Assembly (NCBI GenBank): GCA_046596405.1 | Contig: JBKJMN010000274.1 | Coordinates: 1 to 12,681, forward strand | Origin: PALSA-1004 sp046596405 | GTDB lineage: Bacteria > Pseudomonadota > Gammaproteobacteria > Burkholderiales > SG8-41 | Direction of reading: 5' to 3' | DNA: 12,681 nucleotides | Shown here: one piece after another, positions 6,159-11,444 of the stretch | How the letters are laid out: every line of letters begins with the position of its first letter | Numbering within the stretch: the first letter of the stretch is position 1 | Program-made: the position numbers and the translations under genes | Notes under the pieces: model-generated | What the model was told of the DNA's origin: nothing | What the model saw: the letters and a program-made list of their open reading frames with translations, nothing else | Database searches by the model: none

Positions 6159-7799
6159 TTATGCTCTGACGAATTCCATGGTGGTCGAACGATGCAGCCT
6201 GGTGTGCAGTGTAGCTTTCACAGCGTCCGACCAGCCGCGGAGCTTTATTACAGATTTGCGAGCGGAAGCTGAGGGCGCGCCAGCCGTCAAGTCGTTCCAC
6301 GTGTCGTCAATAATAGAAATGAGCTTCTCCGACTTGGTGCCAGTGCTCTGCGTCAGACAAGACATGACCTCTCCTAAATGCCCGAACATCATGGCCTGAA
6401 CCAGCCGCCTGCCGCCGATCGTAAACGCCGGCATGTGATGCCAAGTGTCTTGAGCCAACTCCATGCCCATTGCGCGCAAAGCCGGTCTAACACTTCTAGC
6501 ATCCAATACCGAGTTGTCCAGATCGCGCAGCACGATCCGGCTGGGCAGTCCGTCGCGGAGGGCCACATATACATTTTGCAAATGAGGTTCGAATGCCATT
6601 CCCCATTGCGAGCAAAACTGCACGGGACCTGTCATCAACACTCGGCAATAACGATGAAAAAACTCCTGCGCGCGCGTGGAATCCGCCGACTGCAATAGTG
6701 CGCGGGCCTCCTCACGTCCCGTCCATAAATTGATCGCCGGCACAACGTCTTCCCCTGGCAGCGCTCTCACCGGTGCTCTAATAATCGCGCTCAAGTGAGT
6801 CCCAAGTCCGGGCTCTGAATGAAAAATCGAAGCGACGTCCTGCTGGAAGTCGATGGTATGCGGGGTATGGGTCCTGAGCAAATGCTTTGCGAGCGCAGAA
6901 ACCACCGGCGCATTCTCGTAGTTCAGGCGATACAGTAGTCGGTGTTCGCCAGTCAAGGTCGCGTCGATTGGTAGCTTTACGTCAAATCCGGTGCGCACGA
7001 CTCGGCAAGTTCTTTGTGACGCCAGCGGAATCGTCTTGATCACGCGCCGCGAAAGCGTCGCCAATTTTGCGCCAAGTAGTTCCCGAATCAGCGGTGAAAG
7101 GCGGAGCTGCCACGGGTGTACCGGTAGTAGGGCAGTGGCCTGAGATTCAAATTGCAACCCGGACCATGCGCGAAAGCACGATTCAAAGCTACCATACTCG
7201 CAGGATATGAGGCGGCAACCGCCAGTCTCCAGCAGCGGTAAATTCACTGGTTCATGACAGAGGTGGGAGCACTCAAGAACTTGAGAGAGGTCAGGTCCGC
7301 GTCGCAACGCGGGGAACGGATAGTATTGATGCCCTTGGTAAGCTGGCTCTATCGCGCAGGCCGTTTGACTAAGTGAGCGGCCGATTAGCCGGTTCAGTAC
7401 GACGTTGGCAACGCTATTCTCAAAATCCGAACGCAACGCAGCGAATACCGGGCCGTACTTCGAGCCAGCCAGACAGCGATTGAGAGAAATAAGGAATGCG
7501 CCCACCGTACGAATGCGTCGTCGCTTTCCCGCTGCGCTGACCCACGGGCTGCCGATGGTATCTAGCCTGCCGAACGGGAGCGGCCCACTGACAGGGGCGT
7601 GCATGATGTTGCGCCGACCGACGTTCAGCTGCCAGCGGCCGCGCGCATCTTGGAACAAGCGTGTAATCTTGCTCTCACGATGGATCGCCTGCAGGAGGCG
7701 GGAAATAGCATGCAAAAGCGCCCCGTCGTACACCCACTGGTATTCGACCGCCGAGACTCCGCGACCAATCGCCCATCGCCTCACCTCATTCAGTCTCAT
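6159..7799 (-). CDS. IucA/IucC-family NIS synthetase (ATP-dependent carboxylate-amine ligase)
   Basis: A 546-aa NRPS-independent siderophore synthetase-type ligase; the family adenylates a carboxylate such as citrate and joins it to an amine or alcohol. Family blocks in order: GHQYYP (156-161), LPVHPWQL (225-232), SQRT (261-264), VKLPIDATLTGEHR (274-287), GMAFEPHLQN (400-409) and RDLDN (425-429). S261, R263, T264, K275, R287, H406, N409 and D426 keep the order and near-exact spacing of the ATP-site residues I remember for AcsD (S279, R281, T282, K293, R305, H444, N447, D464), so catalysis looks intact. The usual GHPxHPxxKxRxG motif reads GHQYYPFPALRRG: the second His and the Lys are lost, hinting at a different carboxylate. 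The start is 4 bp after the diiron gene stop, and the cyclase gene follows 5 bp on. The substrate is unknown. No transporter or receptor typical of a siderophore locus is adjacent. Confidence 0.88.
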   Translation of the reverse strand: MRLNEVRRWAIGRGVSAVEYQWVYDGALLHAISRLLQAIHRESKITRLFQDARGRWQLNVGRRNIMHAPVSGPLPFGRLDTIGSPWVSAAGKRRRIRTVGAFLISLNRCLAGSKYGPVFAALRSDFENSVANVVLNRLIGRSLSQTACAIEPAYQGHQYYPFPALRRGPDLSQVLECSHLCHEPVNLPLLETGGCRLISCEYGSFESCFRAWSGLQFESQATALLPVHPWQLRLSPLIRELLGAKLATLSRRVIKTIPLASQRTCRVVRTGFDVKLPIDATLTGEHRLLYRLNYENAPVVSALAKHLLRTHTPHTIDFQQDVASIFHSEPGLGTHLSAIIRAPVRALPGEDVVPAINLWTGREEARALLQSADSTRAQEFFHRYCRVLMTGPVQFCSQWGMAFEPHLQNVYVALRDGLPSRIVLRDLDNSVLDARSVRPALRAMGMELAQDTWHHMPAFTIGGRRLVQAMMFGHLGEVMSCLTQSTGTKSEKLISIIDDTWNDLTAGAPSASARKSVIKLRGWSDAVKATLHTRLHRSTTMEFVRA

Positions 7800-7803
7800 G
7801 GCG

Positions 7804-8553
7804 CTAAGCAGCGCCGAGTGTTCTGCGCGCTACTTCCTTTTTTGTGAATTCATTGAAGTCCCTGACTCGCGCTTGCATTAAAGCCACAATATGCTCGACT
7901 CCCGACTCCAAAGCTGAGCGCTCGATGAGGCGCGCGGTGTACGCGATATGCCGCGTTTCGTCGTATAGCAATGCGTCGAGAATACGCCTAACTTGTGCGC
8001 GCCGGTCGGTATCGCAATAGGCAAGCAGCACAGGCCGTTGGAGTAGCTGAACGGTTCGCGTCCGTATCTCCGCGATATTCATCTGGATCAACTCATCGAC
8101 AGTGGCCGCACGCGCATACGGCGATCCTTTTCTCGGCGAGAGGGGACTGGTCGTGCTATAGCCCGGGGACAATCGCCTTAATTGCGTACGCACCTGTTGC
8201 GTGATGGTCCCTGGAAACACCAGATCGAGAAGCGTCACGTACACCCGCGAATGGCGCGCCTCGTCGATCGCATGACGCTTGATCTGGCCGGCAATGTCCG
8301 GGTCCGGGGTGGAGGCCGCCATGTCCCAGAGATGCTGCGCACCTTGCCCCTCACTTTGTGAACTAGTGGCGAGGGATAGCGCCACCCATTCGGGGTCGCG
8401 GGCGCTGCGCCGATACAACTCCCGCCAAGGCCGCTTACCAAACAATGGCGGGTATTCGTTACATGCGGAGACCAGAGCCCGCCGATAAGCCGGGAGCGTC
8501 CGGACGCCATGCTCATCGAGCGCTTTAACCGTCATTCCGGCCACGATGTTCAT
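7804..8553 (-). CDS. Ferritin-like diiron oxygenase-type protein
   Basis: A 249-aa, probably cytoplasmic helical protein. It has the full ligand pattern of ferritin-like diiron enzymes: Glu68 (SQSEGQ), Glu98-x-x-His101 (DEARH), Glu162 (NIAEIR) and Glu199-x-x-His202 (DETRH), i.e. E, ExxH, E, ExxH. Proteins of this fold act as oxygenases, desaturases, N-oxygenases (AurF type) or radical generators; the reaction here cannot be assigned. ATG at 8553 has GAGGA five bases upstream. It lies between the lysine-rich peptide gene (39 bp upstream) and the NIS synthetase gene (4 bp downstream), so peptide or amine hydroxylation, or N-oxygenation to make a metal ligand, is an attractive inference. A simple iron-storage or manganese-catalase-like role is less likely given the operon, but not excluded. 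Confidence 0.8.
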   Translation of the reverse strand: MNIVAGMTVKALDEHGVRTLPAYRRALVSACNEYPPLFGKRPWRELYRRSARDPEWVALSLATSSQSEGQGAQHLWDMAASTPDPDIAGQIKRHAIDEARHSRVYVTLLDLVFPGTITQQVRTQLRRLSPGYSTTSPLSPRKGSPYARAATVDELIQMNIAEIRTRTVQLLQRPVLLAYCDTDRRAQVRRILDALLYDETRHIAYTARLIERSALESGVEHIVALMQARVRDFNEFTKKEVARRTLGAA

Positions 8554-8592
8554 TGCGTCCTCACTGCGACCGCGGCGCGGTGCTCAAGTGCT

Positions 8593-8784
8593 TTAGGAAG
8601 CCGTGGGCGATCCGCGCAACTTGAAGGGTGCATTCAGGATGCCAATCCCAATTTTTTTCTTTTGTATTTCCTTAAGGAGCGCTTGAAACTTCGCAGGGCT
8701 CTTTGCCATTTCCTTTAAATTCACCACCTTGATTTTGGGCATACGCGCTTTTGCTTTCTTCTTCGCTTTCGTTTTTGCCACCAT
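8593..8784 (-). CDS. Lysine-rich 63-aa peptide, possible modified-peptide precursor
   Basis: First gene of the leftward operon. ATG at 8784 has GGGGAG at good spacing, which supports real translation. The 63-aa product holds 16 Lys and no Cys or Trp. It has a very basic start (MVAKTKAKKKAKARMPK), a helix-like middle (NLKEMAKSPAKFQALLKEIQ), a KKK at 42-44 and a tail of different character (IGIGILNAPFKLRGSPTAS). The division into charged helical leader and small uncharged tail resembles a ribosomal peptide precursor. Its place ahead of a diiron enzyme and an amine-acylating ligase supports that reading, but I recognise no known precursor family. Alternatives are a small nucleic-acid-binding protein of the Lys/Ala-rich histone-like kind, or a small regulator. 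The start at Met15 lacks a ribosome-binding site. Confidence 0.7.
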   Translation of the reverse strand: MVAKTKAKKKAKARMPKIKVVNLKEMAKSPAKFQALLKEIQKKKIGIGILNAPFKLRGSPTAS

Positions 8785-8816
8785 AGCAATCTCCCCGATA
8801 AACTTGGCAAGGCAGA

Positions 8817-8835
8817 TGGGGCTAGGTCAGCCCCA
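8817..8835 (-). other. Perfect leader hairpin before the peptide gene
   Basis: TGGGGCT and AGCCCCA pair perfectly (7 bp, 5-nt loop). The hairpin lies 33 nt upstream of the peptide start codon and downstream of the candidate -10, so it would be in the mRNA leader. It does not cover the GGGGAG ribosome-binding site, though the stem sequence could compete for it. It could be an mRNA stability or regulatory element, or a DNA operator. Confidence 0.4.
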
Positions 8836-8860
8836 ATGGAATGCCTTACACGCGCCGACC

Positions 8861-8889
8861 AGCCTACTGTGCTAGGACCCACGCGTCAA
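8861..8889 (-). promoter_or_regulatory. Candidate sigma70 promoter of the peptide operon
   Basis: On the minus strand TTGACG (8889-8884; 5 of 6 matches to TTGACA) is followed after exactly 17 bp by TAGGCT (8866-8861; 3 of 6 matches to TATAAT). The predicted start of transcription near 8854 would leave a leader of about 70 nt carrying the hairpin at 8817-8835. The -10 is poor, so an activator may be needed. Confidence 0.35.
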
Positions 8890-9037
8890 TCGGCGTTGGT
8901 AACTCGAGTCGTGCGAGAGTGCTGAAAGGACGACTGTTCTCATGTACCGCGTAAAAAGGCTCCCCCGGGGCGCACCTGACAGGCATGCGGATGTCATGTG
9001 CGTCCAACGATCGGTCCGCGGCTTTGAAAAGCTTGCT

Positions 9038-9099
9038 AATCCGGTGCGTTTACGCACTTACTTGGCTTGAACAGGCGCCTAGACTCAGAACCGTATTAA
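9038..9099 (+). promoter_or_regulatory. Palindromic operator and promoter module, copy B
   Basis: The palindrome GTGCGTTTACGCAC (9044-9057), CCTAGA (9078-9083) and CCGTAT (9091-9096) align with copy A (480-541) at a constant offset of 8558 bp and without gaps. TAGACT (9080-9085) is a possible -10 and TTACTT (9058-9063) a weak -35 touching the palindrome, so the palindrome would be centred near -41.5. It lies about 100 bp upstream of the GerE regulator, which suggests autoregulation. Conservation is directly visible; the protein that binds is inferred. Confidence 0.65.
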
Positions 9100-9147
9100 A
9101 TCACCGGCTTGCGCCGGCAGACGGAACAACACTGACAGGAGACTGCT

Positions 9148-9519
9148 ATGGGAAACATGTATGAAATCGCGGCGATAAGCCCATTTCCGCAACGGCGGGG
9201 GAGCCTTATGACGCACCTCACCTCACGCCAGTTCGAAGTCCTGGCGTTGCTGTGCGAGGGTCTGCAGAACAAACAGATCGCCCGTCGCCTCAATATCGCA
9301 GCCGCCACGGTCAAGATTCATGTGGCGAACATCCTGCGCGCCTTGGAAGTCTCGAGCAGGCTGGAGGCGGCAGTGGTCGCGATTAGACTGGGGCTGGAAC
9401 TTAAATCCGCGGACGCGCCGTCTCACGCGATTAACCCTGCTCCAACGCCGCTGATGCCTGCGATGTTGCGCCTCGTGAGCGAGCCTTCGGACTGGTCGCT
9501 CGAGGCCGCTACTGGTTAA
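9148..9519 (+). CDS. Stand-alone GerE/LuxR-type helix-turn-helix regulator
   Basis: A 123-aa DNA-binding protein made of little more than a LuxR/GerE domain (about residues 22-84). The segments LTSRQFEVLALLCEGLQNKQIARRL and the recognition helix AATVKIHVANIL are typical. There is no receiver or ligand-binding domain: only about 20 residues precede the HTH, and a Pro/Ala-rich tail follows. ATG at 9148 has AGGAG at good spacing; a later Met at 9208 would remove the N-terminal extension. Family members bind palindromes as dimers, and GTGCGTTTACGCAC upstream of it and of the 608 gene is the obvious candidate site. Its stop overlaps the convergent Crp-type gene by 4 bp. Single-domain members often act as autoregulated amplifiers or partners of larger regulators; which applies here is unknown. 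Confidence 0.88.
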   Translation: MGNMYEIAAISPFPQRRGSLMTHLTSRQFEVLALLCEGLQNKQIARRLNIAAATVKIHVANILRALEVSSRLEAAVVAIRLGLELKSADAPSHAINPAPTPLMPAMLRLVSEPSDWSLEAATG

Positions 9520-10235
9520 GGCGAACGCCTGACTTCGGCGACTATTTTCTCGAGCCTGGCGATGTCCGGTATGAGCAGCGCGCGGCCTGAACGCTGCACG
9601 AGTCCGAGCTTCGCCATCGCCGACAACTCGCGTGTAACCTGTTCACGATAGGTGCTGACTTGGCTGGCAATCTCCATGTGCTTGGGGGCGGGATCTATGC
9701 GCGCCGCATTCGCCTTCACGCCGGCCTCGCGGGCAAGGCGCAGTATTTCGGCATGGACGCGGTTTTGCACGCCGAGGGTGCTCAAGTCGAAAACCCGCTC
9801 CGTGAGCTCGCGTACCGAGGTCACCAGCCGATTCAGCATGCGGTCGCAGACGAAAGGATGACTGTGCAACAGATCACGGAACACCGCGGGCGGCATCGCC
9901 GCGACGAGCGCGCCTTCGAGCGCCACGATATCTGCAGAGCGCGACTGGCCATCGATTGCCGCGAAATCGCCGAACCAGTCGCCGGCCGGAATATCGCGAA
10001 AGGTGACCTGCCGGCCCGAAGCCGAAAAGGACGTAACACGCACGCGGCCCGAGATGATCAGGTAAACATCCTGGTCCGAGGCTTGTCGGGATATCACGCG
10101 ATGGCCTGCGGCAAACTGCCGCCAACGGCATTGCCCCGCCAGCTTTTCGAGTGTGGATGCCGGCACGCCTTCGAGCAGCCTGACTCGCTTGAGACCGAGA
10201 ATTGACGGCTCGGCGGTCTTTAGTTTCGACTTCAC
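9516..10235 (-). CDS. Crp/Fnr-family transcriptional regulator
   Basis: A 239-aa regulator with an N-terminal cyclic-nucleotide-binding beta-roll (about 18-130), a dimerisation helix (about 130-160) and a C-terminal Crp-type winged HTH. The phosphate-binding cassette reads WFGDFAAIDGQSRSADIV: Gly89, Asp90 in place of the usual Glu, and Arg99-Ser100 are present, so cNMP binding is plausible. There is no Fnr-type N-terminal Cys cluster. The HTH is clear (MEIASQVSTYREQVTRELSAM, residues 187-207). The start is GTG at 10235; I see no strong ribosome-binding site and no in-frame ATG shortly upstream. It overlaps the end of the GerE regulator gene tail to tail. A class III cyclase domain is encoded about 3.4 kb away, a possible but unproven source of its ligand. 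Confidence 0.92.
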   Translation of the reverse strand: MKSKLKTAEPSILGLKRVRLLEGVPASTLEKLAGQCRWRQFAAGHRVISRQASDQDVYLIISGRVRVTSFSASGRQVTFRDIPAGDWFGDFAAIDGQSRSADIVALEGALVAAMPPAVFRDLLHSHPFVCDRMLNRLVTSVRELTERVFDLSTLGVQNRVHAEILRLAREAGVKANAARIDPAPKHMEIASQVSTYREQVTRELSAMAKLGLVQRSGRALLIPDIARLEKIVAEVRRSP

Positions 10236-10520
10236 GAGAGCGATGATACCCGAGTCGCCATCGCGAGGCAGTCAACCCGTCACCCACTATTCAGGCGCCG
10301 GCTAAATGAATTCCAAACCGAAATGGATATGGAAACAGCGAGTCGCAGTCGGGAGCTTTCTGCTTTCGTTTTATTTGCGCCGCACGCTGAGGTTCATAGG
10401 CGAGTCGCTGTCTTTTCTGCCGCGCCGGGTCGAGCCGGCAACACCGGTGAAGTCGTTGCCGCGCCGGCGCCTTGCAGAGGTAAGTCGAACACCGCCCGGG
10501 GCCGCGCAGCGTGCACGCCG
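10236..10520. other. Intergenic region without a supported gene
   Basis: 285 bp between the sulfurtransferase stop and the Crp-type start. Short ORFs occur on both strands, but none has a ribosome-binding site or a recognisable product. GC-rich self-complementary stretches such as CGCGCCGGCGCC (about 10461-10472) follow the sulfurtransferase stop without a T run, so no terminator can be called with confidence. Confidence 0.5.
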
Positions 10521-11357
10521 TCAGCGCGCAACCGGCCGTTGCGGATCGCTGCACCACTCGCTCCATGAACCGGGATAGAGACGCGACCCTTGCAGGCCGG
10601 CGATCTCCATCGCGAGCAGATTGTGGCAGGCGGTGACGCCGGAGCCGCATTGATGGACGATGCGCTGCGGCGGTGTTGCACCGATGAGTTCAGCGTATTC
10701 GGTGCGTAATTCGGCCGCCGGTTTGAAACGTCCATCAACGGCGAGATTATTTTTGAAGAAACGGTTGAGCGCGCCGGGGATATGCCCCCCGACCGGGTCG
10801 AGCGTTTCGTTTTCGCCGCGGAAGCGGTCGGCGCTGCGCGCGTCGATGACGGCGCTGGATCCGCCGCCGAGATTTTCCTGCACGAAACGCGCGTCTACCG
10901 TCATGCCCTGCGCAGTGCAGTGAAAGGTACCGGTTGCGGGAGCGGCGACTTGTGCGCTGACCGGTAATCCCGCCTTGTTCCATTCGTCCCAGCCGCCATC
11001 GAGCACCGCGGTCTGCGTGTGTCCCACCCAGCGCAGCATCCACCACAAGCGCGCCGCGTAGAAACCGCCGGAGGCATCGTACGCGACCGCCTGCATGCCG
11101 TTGCGCATGCCGAAACTTTTCAGGCGCATGCAGAAGGCCTCTACATCGGGCAAAGGGTGGCGGCCGTTCAAGCCGGTTTTCGCTCCCGCGAGGTCGTCGT
11201 CGAGATGCGCGTAACGGGCGCCTGGAATATGCGCTTGCGCATACGCGCGTTGCCCGGCTGCAGTATCGGCAAGGTCGAAACGGCAGTCGAAAACGATCCA
11301 TTGCGGATCAACGAGATGCGCGGCGAGTTCGGCGACGGAGACGAGGGTGGTGAACAT
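10521..11357 (-). CDS. sseA: 3-mercaptopyruvate sulfurtransferase (tandem rhodanese)
   Basis: A 278-aa protein with two rhodanese domains, the normal length for SseA/thiosulfate sulfurtransferases. The inactive N-terminal domain covers about 1-130 (VFDCRFDLADTAAGQRAYAQ, HIPGARYAHLDDDLAG, DGGWDEWNKAGLP). The catalytic domain covers about 150-278 (VIDARSADRFRGE, GHIPGALN). The active-site loop is CGSGVTAC with Cys237; CGSGVTA marks mercaptopyruvate sulfurtransferases, whereas thiosulfate enzymes usually have CRKGVTA. It transfers sulfane sulfur from 3-mercaptopyruvate to thiols or cyanide, usually in the cytoplasm. The ATG at 11357 lacks a recognisable Shine-Dalgarno: an inverted heptamer repeat ends only about 5 nt upstream, so it may depend on readthrough from the Rieske gene 78 bp before it. 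Confidence 0.93.
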   Translation of the reverse strand: MFTTLVSVAELAAHLVDPQWIVFDCRFDLADTAAGQRAYAQAHIPGARYAHLDDDLAGAKTGLNGRHPLPDVEAFCMRLKSFGMRNGMQAVAYDASGGFYAARLWWMLRWVGHTQTAVLDGGWDEWNKAGLPVSAQVAAPATGTFHCTAQGMTVDARFVQENLGGGSSAVIDARSADRFRGENETLDPVGGHIPGALNRFFKNNLAVDGRFKPAAELRTEYAELIGATPPQRIVHQCGSGVTACHNLLAMEIAGLQGSRLYPGSWSEWCSDPQRPVAR

Positions 11358-11364
11358 CTAAATT

Positions 11365-11444
11365 CAGGATTGAGGATTCAGGATTCAGGATTCAGTCAAG
11401 ACTTGTGCCGCACCGGATTTCTCAATCCTCAGTCCTCAATCCTG
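11365..11444. repeat. Inverted arrays of heptamer repeats
   Basis: The left array has four 7-bp units: GGATTGA (11367-11373) then GGATTCA three times (11374-11394). The right array holds three units of the same family on the opposite strand (TCAATCC, TCAGTCC, TCAATCC; 11422-11442). The outer 24 nt of the arms (11365-11388 with 11421-11444) pair at 21 of 24 positions around a 32-nt centre, so RNA or single-stranded DNA could form a long hairpin. The right arm runs into the end of the Rieske gene and provides its last codons and stop. Similar heptamer arrays are scattered between genes in some Betaproteobacteria; copy number cannot be judged here. Confidence 0.7.

Larger units (their letters stand above)
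8785..9147. other. Divergent intergenic region with both promoters
   Basis: These 363 bp separate the leftward peptide operon from the rightward GerE regulator. They hold the candidate leftward promoter (8861-8889), a leader hairpin (8817-8835) and the rightward palindromic module (9038-9099). A small CCGGC-TTGC-GCCGG hairpin at 9104-9117 lies in the regulator's leader. A short minus ORF here has no ribosome-binding site or recognisable product, and I do not regard it as a gene. The segment 8890-9037 shows nothing I can name. Confidence 0.6.

Noticed and set aside
8554..8592. ACCGC-GCC-GCGGT hairpin between the peptide and diiron genes as an attenuator
   Set aside because: Only a 5-bp stem with a 3-nt loop and no T run; too weak to call, although a processing role cannot be excluded.
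8872..9057. 61-aa minus-strand ORF in the divergent intergenic region
   Set aside because: No ribosome-binding site, overlaps both the palindromic module and the candidate promoter, and has no recognisable sequence features.
480..9066. The 29-bp direct repeats at 480-508 and 9038-9066 as ends of an integrated island
   Set aside because: Similarity continues through spaced blocks toward both start codons and both precede genes in the same orientation, which fits paralogous promoters better; no integrase or transposase is present.
10306..10578. 90-aa plus-strand ORF in the gap after the sulfurtransferase gene
   Set aside because: No Shine-Dalgarno before its ATG, a low-complexity Arg/Pro composition, and its 3' end runs antisense into the sulfurtransferase coding region.
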